Assembly (NCBI GenBank): GCA_020161835.1
Contig: JAIUNL010000003.1
Span: 186,001-250,000, forward strand
Direction of reading: 5' to 3'
Source of the DNA: Bacteroidota bacterium
GTDB taxonomy: Bacteria; Bacteroidota; JABWAT01
Length of the DNA: 64,000 nt
Made by a program: the position numbers and the translations under genes. A model generated the notes under the pieces. The model did not search any database. It was not told the DNA's origin and worked only from the letters and a program-made list of their open reading frames with translations. Positions 41,105 to 49,076 of the stretch are shown here, piece after piece (positions within the stretch are counted from its first letter, which is position 1; each line of letters starts with the position of its first letter).

Positions 41105-42004
41105 ATGCAGGTTCTGATCGCTGAAGATGACATCCACATGCAAAATTTGCTGTCGCTGATGGTACAGTCATTCGGCCATGAAGTTTTCACTGCTGATAAT
41201 GGGCGTGAAGCCTGGGAATTGTATCAAACTCATCAATTTCCGCTGATTATAAGTGACTGGCTGATGCCAGAAGTTTCGGGTGTAGAACTTTGTAAACGAA
41301 TACGAATCAGCCAGAAACTTAACTATACTTATATTATACTTGTCAGTTCGATGTCCGGCAGGAAAAATTATCTGGAGGGAATGGAAGCCGGGGCTGATGA
41401 TTTCGTTGGTAAACCCGTTGATAAAGATGAACTTCATGCACGAATCAGGGTGGGTGAGCGAATAATAAGTCTGCAACTTCAGCTTGAAGAAATGTCACAG
41501 ACAGACGGACTCACAAACCTTGCCAACCGCCGGCGTTTTGACGAAGCTCTCAATGAAGAATGGAGACGGGCTAAACGGACGGGGAACCCGGTTTCACTGA
41601 TTATGATAGATATCGATCATTTTAAAAAGTACAATGATAATTATGGCCACCTTGAAGGTGATTATTGTTTAAAACAGGTTTCTGCAGTGCTTGCCCATAC
41701 CGGGAACCGGCCGGGTGATCTTGTTGCCCGGTTTGGCGGAGAAGAGTTTGTTGTTTTACTTTCAGGTGCATCACTTGAACCGGCAAAAAAGATGGCAGAG
41801 AATCTGCGTGCAGCGGTCTCAAATCTTAAAATCCGCCATGAATATTCCGAAAATGCTGATCATGTTACCATCAGTCTGGGGCTTGCTTCCATCGTTCCTG
41901 CTTTTGATCAGAACAACCCAAATGTTTTGATTTCACTCGCAGATACTGCTCTATATCAGGCTAAGAAAAGTGGTCGGAACCGGGTTGTGGTTTTTAAGGA
42001 ATAA
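41105..42004 (+). CDS. Response regulator diguanylate cyclase (REC-GGDEF, PleD-like)
   Basis: A 299-residue cytoplasmic enzyme making the second messenger cyclic di-GMP. The receiver (~1-120) has 'LIAEDDIHMQNLL', acceptor Asp in 'LIISDWLMPEVSG', and 'FVGKPVDKDEL'. The GGDEF domain begins 'SQTDGLTNLANRRRFDE', has the metal Asp in 'IMIDIDHFKKYND', the active site G211-G-E-E-F215, and an inhibitory-site RxxD at R202-D205, so it should be active and feedback-inhibited. Its cognate kinase is not adjacent. The 187-bp gap to the divergent shell genes contains gtgacggctgacaag, a short heptad-like piece near 41022. A GH5 gene follows on the same strand. Confidence 0.95.
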   Translation: MQVLIAEDDIHMQNLLSLMVQSFGHEVFTADNGREAWELYQTHQFPLIISDWLMPEVSGVELCKRIRISQKLNYTYIILVSSMSGRKNYLEGMEAGADDFVGKPVDKDELHARIRVGERIISLQLQLEEMSQTDGLTNLANRRRFDEALNEEWRRAKRTGNPVSLIMIDIDHFKKYNDNYGHLEGDYCLKQVSAVLAHTGNRPGDLVARFGGEEFVVLLSGASLEPAKKMAENLRAAVSNLKIRHEYSENADHVTISLGLASIVPAFDQNNPNVLISLADTALYQAKKSGRNRVVVFKE

Positions 42005-42079
42005 ACTTTCCGGGTTGACGATCCTAATAGTGTTGATTACCTTTATTCCTTTCCGCAATCAATCGAAAGGATAATCCCT

Positions 42080-43144
42080 ATGAAACACTCTCTTTCCAGA
42101 AAAATTCCTGTTTTTTTCATCCTTCCCCTACTCCTTTTCTGTAATTCCAATACCACTTCTTCAGAAGAAAAAGATCCTCTCAACCGTGGCGGGATTCCAT
42201 CACCGGTTTCTGTGACTGTGCAAAATCAATCCCTGAAAACCGGAATCAACATGGGCAATATGCTTGAAGCACCTGCCGAAGGAGAGTGGGGACTTTATTT
42301 AAAGGAAAGTGAATATTTCCCGGTAATTAAAGCCGCCGGATTTTCACACGTCAGAGTTCCAATACGATTTTCAACCCATGCACTTAAAACTGAACCCTAC
42401 ACGATAAATGAATCCTTTCTAAAAACCCGGATCGATAAAATTATTTTAGCTGCTTTGGATAACGGATTATCCATTATTATTAATATTCATCATTACGATG
42501 AACTGTTTACTGATCCGGCAGCAAACAAATCCCGGTTTCTTGCAATCTGGAAACAGTTGGGAGCACGTTATAAAAATCTTCCCAAAGAAGTCTACTTTGA
42601 AATTCTCAACGAACCACATGATAAGCTGACTCCAACCATTTGGAATGACTATCTTGGTGAAGCTTTAACGGTCATCAGAGCGGAAAATCCTAACCGGACA
42701 GTTCTGGTTGGTACTGCAGAATGGGGTGGAGCATCAGGGGTGACAAAGCTCGTGCTCCCGAATGATCAAAATCTGATTGTAACCATTCACTACTATAATC
42801 CGTTTGATTTTACGCATCAGGGTGCAGAATGGGTAACGCCGGTTTTGCCGGTTGGAAGAGCCTGGCCTGAGGGAAATGATGCTGCAAATCTGGAAAACGA
42901 ATTTAAAACTCTTTCAAACTGGGCAATTGCCAATAACCGGCCTGTTCATATCGGCGAATTTGGAGCCTATTCAAAAGGGGATTTATATTCGAGGTATAGT
43001 TGGACTCTGGCAGTCAGAACCACCAGTCAGAAATACGGTTTCAGTTGTGCTTATTGGGAATTTGCTTCGGGATTTGGGGCCTATAATGCCACCACGGGTG
43101 AATGGGATTCCAGTTTGTTACTGGCATTGATAGGGAAAAAGTAA
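42080..43144 (+). CDS. GH5-family glycoside hydrolase lipoprotein (cellulase-like)
   Basis: A 354-residue exported lipoprotein (Cys ~22 after 'FILPLLLFC') carrying a TIM-barrel glycosidase of family 5. The acid/base E178 is in 'YFEILNEPHD' and the nucleophile E293 in 'VHIGEFGAYSKG'; 'GINMGNMLEAPAEGEWG', 'HVRVPIRFSTHA', 'IINIHHYDEL' and 'IVTIHYYNPFDFTHQGAEWV' are GH5 barrel motifs. It likely cuts beta-1,4-glucan, mannan or a related beta-glycan at the cell surface; specificity needs biochemistry. An AAAGGA lies about 14 bp before the ATG within a TCCTTTC...GAAAGGA hairpin (42049-42073), which could mask the ribosome site. Confidence 0.9.
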   Translation: MKHSLSRKIPVFFILPLLLFCNSNTTSSEEKDPLNRGGIPSPVSVTVQNQSLKTGINMGNMLEAPAEGEWGLYLKESEYFPVIKAAGFSHVRVPIRFSTHALKTEPYTINESFLKTRIDKIILAALDNGLSIIINIHHYDELFTDPAANKSRFLAIWKQLGARYKNLPKEVYFEILNEPHDKLTPTIWNDYLGEALTVIRAENPNRTVLVGTAEWGGASGVTKLVLPNDQNLIVTIHYYNPFDFTHQGAEWVTPVLPVGRAWPEGNDAANLENEFKTLSNWAIANNRPVHIGEFGAYSKGDLYSRYSWTLAVRTTSQKYGFSCAYWEFASGFGAYNATTGEWDSSLLLALIGKK

Positions 43145-43152
43145 ACCAGGGA

Positions 43153-43365
43153 GACCGCTAAGGCGCTAAGAAATAACCAAGAATACAAATTCAAATTTTT
43201 TGGTTAAATACAAAGGGAACTCAATCTTCTATAAGTAAAATTCGTTAAGGCTAAATGTTCTCTTTTTTTACGAATCGAGAATTTTGGATCGTAATCAAAA
43301 ATTGATTTAAGAAGGAAGTTTCGTTGTTAAACTAAAAAATTGAATTTCTTAGTGCCTTAGCGGTC
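43153..43365. repeat. 213-bp element with 22-bp terminal inverted repeats
   Basis: GACCGCTAAGGCGCTAAGAAAT (positions 43153-43174) is matched by its reverse complement at 43344-43365 with one mismatch in 22. The ~170 bp between are AT-rich and lack an ORF. The element fills the gap between the convergent GH5 and aroC genes and might be a small mobile element or a transcription-blocking stem. The GCTAAGGCGCTAAG word is itself a common intergenic repeat type. Confidence 0.65.
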
Positions 43366-43374
43366 GCATTGAAT

Positions 43375-44541
43375 TCATCTTTTTGGTAATCGTTCGAGGA
43401 TTTCTTGTAGGGAATCACCACCGAATTTTTCTAAAAGCGCATTGGCTATCACGGTCGCAACCACCGATTCGCCTACAACTGATGCTGCCGGAAGCGCACA
43501 GACATCAGACCGTTCGACTCTTGCCTTGATGGGTTCCATTGTTTTCAGATCAACGGATGGAAGTGCATCAATTAAGGTTGGAATCGGCTTCATGGCACCA
43601 CGGATAATGAGTGGCATTCCAGTAGTCATGCTCCCTTCAGTTCCGCCGGCACGATTCGTGCTCCGGGAGAATTTCCCATCCTTCAGGATAATCGGATCAT
43701 GAACTTTGGAACCGGGTCTCTGGGCATTTGCAAATCCGTAACCAATTTCAACGCCTTTAACAGCCGGAATAGAAACAATGGCCGCAGCAAGTTGAGCATC
43801 CAGTTTACGGTCATATTGAACGTAAGAGCCTAATCCTTCTGGTAAGCCGGTCACAATAATTTCAAAGATGCCACCAAGCGTGTCGCCTGCTTCTTTGGCT
43901 TCATCGATCCGTGCCATCATTTTCACTTCAAGCGATTTGTCCAGACAGCGGACTTCAGATTCATCTGCTTTTTTCCAGAGGGCTTCACCGCCTTGTGCTA
44001 CAAGATGCTCCAGGATTTCTGATGGTGCTTCCAGGTCGGGATAACCAATTTTTTCGAGTGCCACAATGTGTGAGCCGATTTCAATTCCGCAGGCTTTGAG
44101 AAAATGGCGGGAAACAGAACCCATTGCAACGCGGGTTGCGGTCTCACGGGCACTTGAACGGTCAATTACCGGACGGATATCATCAAAACGATATTTTAAA
44201 TAGCCGATAAGATCTGCATGTCCCGGACGGGGAATAGAAATTTTCCCGATTCCGGCACCATCACCTTCAATTTTCATTCGTTCACCCCAGTTTTCCCAAT
44301 CCTTATTCCGGATCATGAAAGTAATGGGAGCACCGAATGTTTTAGAAAACCTCACACCTGAGAGAATTTCAATCTGATCCTTCTCAATTTTCATCCGGCC
44401 ACCACGGCCATAGCCTTTCATCCGGCGGGAAAGATGAATATTAATATCTTCTGCAGTTAAGGGCAGATTGGAAGGAATACCTTCAATGATGCCAACAAGG
44501 GCAGGTCCGTGAGATTCACCGGCGGTAAGAAATCGAATCAT
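43375..44541 (-). CDS. aroC: Chorismate synthase
   Basis: A 388-residue FMN-dependent enzyme that converts 5-enolpyruvylshikimate 3-phosphate to chorismate, the last step of the shikimate pathway. It begins 'IRFLTAGESHGPALVGIIEG', with 'RRMKGYGRGGRMKIEKD' (substrate-binding Arg-rich loop) and 'RPGHADLIGYLKYRFDDIRPVIDRSSARETATRVAMG'. The C-terminal signature 'RSDVCALPAASVVGESVVA' is intact. ATG 44541 is the family start; the frame extends 16 codons into a heptad tract that is not coding. aroK and aroB lie 14 kb away (58248-59927). Confidence 0.96.
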   Translation of the reverse strand: MIRFLTAGESHGPALVGIIEGIPSNLPLTAEDINIHLSRRMKGYGRGGRMKIEKDQIEILSGVRFSKTFGAPITFMIRNKDWENWGERMKIEGDGAGIGKISIPRPGHADLIGYLKYRFDDIRPVIDRSSARETATRVAMGSVSRHFLKACGIEIGSHIVALEKIGYPDLEAPSEILEHLVAQGGEALWKKADESEVRCLDKSLEVKMMARIDEAKEAGDTLGGIFEIIVTGLPEGLGSYVQYDRKLDAQLAAAIVSIPAVKGVEIGYGFANAQRPGSKVHDPIILKDGKFSRSTNRAGGTEGSMTTGMPLIIRGAMKPIPTLIDALPSVDLKTMEPIKARVERSDVCALPAASVVGESVVATVIANALLEKFGGDSLQEILERLPKR

Positions 44542-44550
44542 ATTTTTTCT

Positions 44551-44803
44551 GTGACAAGTGACAGGGGACGGGTGACACAATGCACCCATTAAAAACTAAA
44601 TTTACGTTTTTTCCGGATTGGATGGAAACGGGATGCGGTTTCAGGAAATAAATATCAATTTTAAAGGTAATTCTTGAATGAAAAATTGAATAAAATTTGA
44701 TCTTTTTTATTATTTAAAGGTTTGAATTCCAATTTTAGTTCAGCAGACAATTGAAATATTTACCTATTCTATATTCCAACTTCTAACTTCTTACTTCCTT
44801 CCT
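44551..44803. repeat. Two heptad tracts in the aroC-sigma factor gap
   Basis: Upstream of aroC, 44551-44578 reads gtgacaa gtgacag gggacgg gtgacac. On the sigma-factor side, 44772-44803 reads attccaa cttctaa cttctta cttcctt cct and ends 7 bp before the ECF-type promoter at 44810. The ~190 bp between are AT-rich with no ORF. Confidence 0.65.
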
Positions 44804-44809
44804 AAAAGA

Positions 44810-44844
44810 TTTTTGCAAGTTTTTTTCCGCATCTTTGTCAGACC
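44810..44844 (+). promoter_or_regulatory. Predicted ECF sigma-dependent promoter (autoregulatory)
   Basis: TTTTTGCAAG (44810-44819), a 17-base spacer, then GTCAGACC (44837-44844). The same two boxes with exactly the same spacer occur at 46936-46970 before the collagen-like lipoprotein. Position and duplication suggest -35 and -10 elements read by the adjacent ECF sigma factor. Transcription from about 44850 would exclude the upstream TTG 44813 as the sigma start codon and support GTG 44876. Confidence 0.6.
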
Positions 44845-44875
44845 CTATGTTGATGAAAGGATACCATCGTTTATT

Positions 44876-45448
44876 GTGAGTTCACTTAACCCATCACCTG
44901 AATCTGCTGCACAATTTCGCACTGCATACCAGCAGCACGGTAAAGCTATATTGAATTTGGCTTACCGGATGACGGCAGATGAAGCAACAGCCCGTGATCT
45001 CACTCAGGATATTTTCCTGAAAGCCTGGGAAAACCTGGATTCCTTCAAAGGGGAATCTGCCATTTTCACCTGGTTGTACCGGATTGCCCTGAACCACATC
45101 AACAACTATCTGAACCGTGAACGGAAGTATCAGTGGTTTGATCTGATGAATGAGGATGCCGAAGAACGTGAAGAACCCGTTGACAGTCAGTCTGACTGGC
45201 AGCCACACGATTCCGGCAGACCTGATCATAACCTTGAAAAAAGTGAACGGGAAAAGGTGGTTATGAAACTGATCGGAAGTTTGCCGCCTCAATTCCGGAT
45301 TCCTCTGGTTTTAAACCGGTATGAGGATCTTGATTATCAGGCCATTGCGGATACGCTGGGGATCAGTCTGAGTAACGTTGAAACCCGAATTTTTCGCGCA
45401 AAAAAATTGCTGGCCGAAAAACTGAAGCCCTGGAAAGGGCATATTTAG
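44876..45448 (+). CDS. ECF (sigma-70 family) RNA polymerase sigma factor
   Basis: A ~190-residue extracytoplasmic-function sigma factor. Region 2 reads 'ILNLAYRMTADEATARDLTQDIFLKAWENLDSFKGESAIFTWLYRIALNHINNYL' (core binding and -10 recognition). Region 4 is 'LNRYEDLDYQAIADTLGISLSNVETRIFRAKKLLAEKL', a helix-turn-helix for the -35 box. An acidic linker joins them. GTG 44876 with AAGGAT upstream is chosen because a promoter-like pair ends at 44844; a longer TTG start (44813) lies inside that promoter. Downstream, 37 bp away, is a zinc-finger anti-sigma gene, and then a metal-sensor-like gene. It probably controls itself and the 47038 lipoprotein. Confidence 0.92.
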   Translation: MSSLNPSPESAAQFRTAYQQHGKAILNLAYRMTADEATARDLTQDIFLKAWENLDSFKGESAIFTWLYRIALNHINNYLNRERKYQWFDLMNEDAEEREEPVDSQSDWQPHDSGRPDHNLEKSEREKVVMKLIGSLPPQFRIPLVLNRYEDLDYQAIADTLGISLSNVETRIFRAKKLLAEKLKPWKGHI

Positions 45449-45484
45449 GAGTTTGTTATTGCATCTTGATAAAGTGGAAATTTT

Positions 45485-45919
45485 ATGAAAACCCAACATC
45501 CCGGTGATTTACTGGTTTCCCTACTGGAAAACCGGCTTACCCAATCTGATCGGCTTCAGGTTGAAGCACATCTTGAAACGTGTGCATCCTGCCGTGAAGA
45601 ATTGAATTTTCTTTTAACCGTTTTTGCAAAACCTGAGCAGGCGTCTGTTCCTGAACTGGAACCAGATTCAAATCTGGCCGAACTGATCCTTTCAGGAGAA
45701 GTGAAACCGGTAAAAGCATCTGCAAAAATCTGGTCACTCTCTTTCACAAGCGGACTTTCTGCTGCCGCCGTTCTGACGGGCGTTTTATTCGGAAATTGGT
45801 TTTATACGCTTGGACAGAATTCACAATCTACTGATAGTTCAGCCATCTACACGATTTCAACCGAATCGGGTACTGATCTTGACGCCTTCCTGAATACACT
45901 TGAAGGGGAAACAAAATGA
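45485..45919 (+). CDS. Anti-sigma factor with zinc-finger (zf-HC2) domain
   Basis: A 144-residue membrane-anchored anti-sigma factor. The N-terminal cytoplasmic domain has the H-x3-C-x2-C motif in 'AHLETCASCREELNFLL' (ZAS/zf-HC2), which binds and sequesters ECF sigma factors. One transmembrane helix lies at about 88-107 ('GLSAAAVLTGVLFGNWFY'), followed by a ~35-residue periplasmic tail. Signals sensed outside would release the sigma factor encoded 37 bp upstream. Its TGA overlaps the next start (ATGA), so synthesis of the third gene is coupled. Confidence 0.88.
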   Translation: MKTQHPGDLLVSLLENRLTQSDRLQVEAHLETCASCREELNFLLTVFAKPEQASVPELEPDSNLAELILSGEVKPVKASAKIWSLSFTSGLSAAAVLTGVLFGNWFYTLGQNSQSTDSSAIYTISTESGTDLDAFLNTLEGETK

Positions 45920-46419
45920 AAACGAAAATCTGGCTCGCTGTCGGCCTTTTTCTGACGGTTTTAAATATTGCGCTTCTTGGAACGCTTGCCTATCACTGGA
46001 TGGGCGGAATGAAACCTCCGTTTGCCCCGCCAGGAGGTCCGCTGCGGATTTTATCTGATTTGAATGATGAGGATAAGGAAACGATCAAAGCAACTCTTGA
46101 CTCATTCAAGGATTCGCTGGATGTGCGGGATGAAAAACTCAGGGAAATTGAACGTCAGGTAGAATCTCTTTTTGCAGAGTCCAATCCAAATAAGGATTCG
46201 ATAAATGTTTTGGTTGGAAACTATTTTAAAATCCGTCAGGACATTTCGGAAAACGGTGTTGATATTTTACTGAATCTGAAGGAAAAACTTCCGGGAAAAG
46301 AAATTGAAAAACTATCCGGTATGATTCTGTTCAGACCTGGTGCTCCCGGTCGCCAACCCGGACCCGGCAGGCATGAAGATGGTCCGCCACGGCCACCTTT
46401 CAGGGAAGATGGACGGTAG
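45916..46419 (+). CDS. Periplasmic metal-sensor/Spy-like membrane protein
   Basis: A 167-residue protein with an N-terminal hydrophobic anchor (~5-27) and a helical periplasmic domain ('LSDLNDEDKETIKATLDSFKDSL', 'KLREIERQVESLFAESNPN', 'YFKIRQDISENGVDILLNLKEKL'). This layout matches heavy-metal-resistance (CnrR/ZraP/Spy-like) helical hairpins, in which L-x-x-L and D/E-rich helices sense metals or act as chaperones. The C-terminus is Pro/Gly/Arg/His-rich (GRHEDGPPRPPFRED). It overlaps the anti-sigma gene by 4 bp, so it is likely the periplasmic sensor of the same sigma system. The signal sensed is not known. Confidence 0.75.
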   Translation: MKTKIWLAVGLFLTVLNIALLGTLAYHWMGGMKPPFAPPGGPLRILSDLNDEDKETIKATLDSFKDSLDVRDEKLREIERQVESLFAESNPNKDSINVLVGNYFKIRQDISENGVDILLNLKEKLPGKEIEKLSGMILFRPGAPGRQPGPGRHEDGPPRPPFREDGR

Positions 46420-46935
46420 GGAATTCAGTAGGCGTAAGGAATAAGGCTTAAGGTTTAAGGAATAAGGTTAACGGTAAATTCAATAGGCAGTTGTAACCCT
46501 GATAGGGTGATCTGTTTTCTCTTGGAACATTTCCCGTTTCGTCCGGCACTTCGTCCCTCGATAATATCCCGTCCCGAAAACGTTCGGGATCGGGATCACT
46601 CGGGATGACACGCTCAGTGACCGAATTTGCCAGTTCCAAAAAATATTGTAGCCGGACGAGAGAGATCTGCTCGTATCAATTTTCTACAAACAGGTCACCA
46701 CTCTGTGGTTGCAAAAACAGGGTAATCCGTCAGTGATCACAAGCCAAAAACCATTCTATTCAACTGTCACTCTTTCAGAGTTTAGAATTCCATTTTTTTA
46801 TTAAGCCTCCCAAAAGCCTGTCATTCGCCCGGTTGGAACCACTAACCAATTGCCGCAATCCTGCCCATCCTCCTAAACATAATTTCCCTCCTGTATTTTC
46901 TCAGCGTTCCCAGCGTCTCTGCGTTGAAAAAGAAA
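46420..46935. repeat. Repeat-rich intergenic region before lipoprotein gene
   Basis: There is no convincing gene. 46434-46474 is a heptad tract (ataaggc ttaaggt ttaagga ataaggt). 46494-46507 is ACCCtgataGGGT. 46557-46625 holds CCCGAAAACGTTCGGGATCGGGAT and CGCTCAGTGACCG, related to the 42-bp hairpin and CTTCGAC families. 46895-46925 has a TCTCAGCGTTCCCAGCGTCTCTGCG stretch, another common repeat word. Apparent ORFs across this DNA are built from the repeats. Confidence 0.6.
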
Positions 46936-46970
46936 TTTTTGCAAGTTTTTTCGACCTCATCTGTCAGACC
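46936..46970 (+). promoter_or_regulatory. Second predicted ECF-dependent promoter
   Basis: TTTTTGCAAG (46936-46945), 17 bases, GTCAGACC (46963-46970), lying 68 bp before the lipoprotein start at 47038. Both boxes and the spacer length are identical to the site before the ECF sigma gene. The spacers themselves share a T-run and CATCT. This makes the 47038 gene a predicted member of the sigma factor's regulon. Confidence 0.6.
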
Positions 46971-47037
46971 TTGCAGACCAGCTGGAATTTGACCGAATTT
47001 ATTACAAACACACGAACACAAAAAAAAGGACAACCCC

Positions 47038-48021
47038 ATGAAAAAAAATCCTCTCATCCCAAGACTGGCTTTTGCCATTCTTCTGCTTGCTTCCGTGGCG
47101 TGCTCAGATCACATCGCAGGAAATAAAGATTCAGATGAATCTTCAACCTCTACGCTGGCATCCTTCAACAGTGAAGTTGCCGGATCTGAACTTCAATCGA
47201 TTGATCTGGGTGATGCAATCGGTCTGATCGGAGTCCAAATTGGACCTATTCCTCAAGATTCAACCGGGACAATTGCTCTGGATGCCCGCCTGATTGTTTT
47301 TTCAGGAACAGCTAACCAAACGCATCCGTTTAAAAGTGGCGGATTGGATATCGGAACAGTGACACTTACCCATAACGGACAAACAATCACGTTCACCAAG
47401 CATGAAGTCCGTGAAGGCGGAGTGGTCTATGAATCGATGTCAAAACCTGAAAAAGGCGTAAGACCAGTTCCTTTTGTTTATGCTGCAGGTTCACCTGTTT
47501 CAATCGGAATATCAGGAACAGATTCCTTCCCGGCTCAAACGCTGAATGTAACTCCGGCCGGAGTTCTGACGCTGACCAATCTTGAAAATGGGGCAACCTT
47601 ACCTTCTGGAACTGATTTAACTGTGAACTGGACAGGTTCTGCTGCTGATTCCATGATGATCAGAATACTTCCTGCACCTCCTGCTCCAGGAACCAAACCT
47701 GATGGTGGTGGTCCGGGTGGACACGGTCCAAAAGATGGAAAAGGTCCGAAAGGCGGACATGGTCCTAAGGATGGCAAAGGTCCGGGTGGTCCTGGAGGTC
47801 CTGGCGGAAAAGGTCCGAAACCGTTATTCGAAGTTGCAACTACCTCAGCTTCAGGATCATACACAATTTCTTCTGCAGATCTGACGGCTGCACTTGCCAA
47901 CTTCCCGGGCACAGCTATTATTCTGGATATCAGTCAGCGATCAGCTTCTGATGTTGCGACCGACAAAGGAAACCTGAAAGTGCTTCTCGGAACCCATGAC
48001 GGTGTGCTCCTCAAAAAGTAA
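47038..48021 (+). CDS. Lipoprotein with collagen-like Gly/Pro/Lys tract
   Basis: A 327-residue exported lipoprotein (lipobox LASVAC, Cys ~22). The N-terminal half is beta-rich ('AIGLIGVQIGPIPQDSTG', 'LIVFSGTANQTHPF', 'VTLTHNGQTITFTKHEV'). An Ig-like segment 'LTNLENGATLPSGTDLTVNWTGSA' follows. Residues ~221-262 are an imperfect collagen-like G-x-y tract with a duplicated ten-residue unit (GHGPKDGKGP). The C-terminal ~60 residues are again structured ('YTISSADLTAALANFPGTAIIL'). It is preceded by the ECF-type promoter at 46936 and followed by a terminator, so it is an independently transcribed regulon gene. It may be a surface or envelope-protective protein; the function is unknown. Confidence 0.78.
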   Translation: MKKNPLIPRLAFAILLLASVACSDHIAGNKDSDESSTSTLASFNSEVAGSELQSIDLGDAIGLIGVQIGPIPQDSTGTIALDARLIVFSGTANQTHPFKSGGLDIGTVTLTHNGQTITFTKHEVREGGVVYESMSKPEKGVRPVPFVYAAGSPVSIGISGTDSFPAQTLNVTPAGVLTLTNLENGATLPSGTDLTVNWTGSAADSMMIRILPAPPAPGTKPDGGGPGGHGPKDGKGPKGGHGPKDGKGPGGPGGPGGKGPKPLFEVATTSASGSYTISSADLTAALANFPGTAIILDISQRSASDVATDKGNLKVLLGTHDGVLLKK

Positions 48022-48030
48022 CGAAAACGA

Positions 48031-48064
48031 GTGATAAGTGACAAGTTATAAGTGGTAAGTTAAT
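48031..48064. repeat. Clean heptad tract GTnnnAA
   Basis: The clearest example in the window: gtgataa gtgacaa gttataa gtggtaa gtt. Every unit is seven bases with GT at positions 1-2 and AA at 6-7. It begins ten bases after the lipoprotein stop codon. Confidence 0.8.
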
Positions 48065-48081
48065 CCACACCCAAATAAAAC

Positions 48082-48109
48082 AAAAAACCCGGCATCAACC
48101 GGGTTTTTT
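48082..48109. terminator. Rho-independent terminator, bidirectional
   Basis: The stem AAAAAACCCGG / CCGGGTTTTTT (48082-48092 and 48099-48109) with loop catcaa lies between the convergent lipoprotein and PDZ-protein genes, with A and T runs at both ends. Confidence 0.88.
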
Positions 48110-48131
48110 GTTTGCTCCAAAATTCAAATTT

Positions 48132-48752
48132 CTATTTCTGATCTTCTTTCTTCTTTTTCTTGATCACCTTTTTAATAATGATGGTTTCTGTGGCAGAACT
48201 GTCAGCATCGCCCAACTCATCAAAGCCTTCAAGTTCTATAACCTTATCCAGATCTTTGATTTTCCAGGTTCCTTTTTCTCCATCCATTTCATCACCTTCT
48301 GTTATTGTGGTTTCACCATCCTTATCATCCACATGAACAACGATTTTCCGCTTTTTACCTTTTGATTCAACTTTTGTGAAGGATGCAGATTTTGTTTCCC
48401 CTTTACGATCAAGAGTAAGAGTAACCTCAGTTCCGGATTTCAAACCGTCATACCACTCAGACAGTTTTTTTGCGGAAGTATATTTTTCTCCGTTTGCAGA
48501 AACCAGAACATCATCCTTTTTGATGTCGGGACGGGATTTCTCTTTTTCAGATGCTTCTGCCGGAATCACATCTTCGGGCAATATATTTTCTACGACAATT
48601 TTTCCATCCTTTTCGGCAAAAAGAACACCGGCTTCAACCATCAGGGCAGTTTCAAGCTGATTTCCGTTTTTGATGATTTTGATTCTTTTTTCCTGTGCGA
48701 AGGAGGAAGAAAAGGCAAGCAGGGCAATGAGCAAGACTGTAGTTAGTTTCAT
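48132..48752 (-). CDS. Periplasmic PDZ-domain protein
   Basis: A 206-residue exported protein with a signal peptide (~1-19, ending SSFAQ). Residues ~85-140 form a PDZ-like domain: 'PDIKKDDVLVSANGEKYTSAKKLSEWYDGLKSGTEVTLTLDRKGE', quoted only for its segments 'KKDDVLVSANG' and 'TEVTLTLDRKG'. Such domains bind C-terminal peptides of envelope proteins. The C-terminal part is highly charged, ending in a Lys/Glu-rich stretch (KKVIKKKKKEDQ). There is no protease domain, so it is not DegP-like. It is divergent from the sensor kinase at 49077 and next to the ECF block, which suggests an envelope-stress sensing role. That link is inferred. Confidence 0.75.
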   Translation of the reverse strand: MKLTTVLLIALLAFSSSFAQEKRIKIIKNGNQLETALMVEAGVLFAEKDGKIVVENILPEDVIPAEASEKEKSRPDIKKDDVLVSANGEKYTSAKKLSEWYDGLKSGTEVTLTLDRKGETKSASFTKVESKGKKRKIVVHVDDKDGETTITEGDEMDGEKGTWKIKDLDKVIELEGFDELGDADSSATETIIIKKVIKKKKKEDQK

Positions 48753-49076
48753 GTTTTTTCCTTTTTTTTGGTTTGTAACTCTTACCCTGCAAGTTTACGG
48801 CGATAATTCGTAAGGCGTGTTAAGGTTAGGATAAAGGTTTGTAAAGAATGTAAAATGACAGATTTGAATCAGCACTTCCGGTTGATGGTGCCGTATGACC
48901 GTGGTACCTTTGGAACACAATGGTTAATGATTAAGGGTAAATGGTTAATGATAAATGCAAAAATTGCTGTTTGGTCATCTGAATTTAAATTATTGAAAAA
49001 AACTGACTCCTGTCTACTGACTTCTGTATTCATTTTTCTAACTTCTGATCTTCTATCTTCTAACTTCTGAAATAAA
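48753..49076. repeat. Divergent intergenic region with two heptad tracts
   Basis: This 324-bp gap lies between the PDZ gene and the kinase gene. 48921-48958 reads ggttaat gattaag ggtaaat ggttaat gataaat. 49002-49070 is dominated by acttctg, tcttcta and aacttct words, and ends 6 bp before the kinase ATG. The remaining DNA shows no clear promoter; an apparent ORF across it is composed of these repeats. Confidence 0.65.

Noticed and set aside
46833..47126. 97-codon ORF across the second ECF promoter
   Set aside because: It starts in repeat DNA, covers the promoter and overlaps the lipoprotein start in another frame; composition is not protein-like.
48855..49070. 71-codon ORF upstream of the sensor kinase
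   Set aside because: Most of it is translation of the heptad tracts (TTAATGG and ACTTCTG words).
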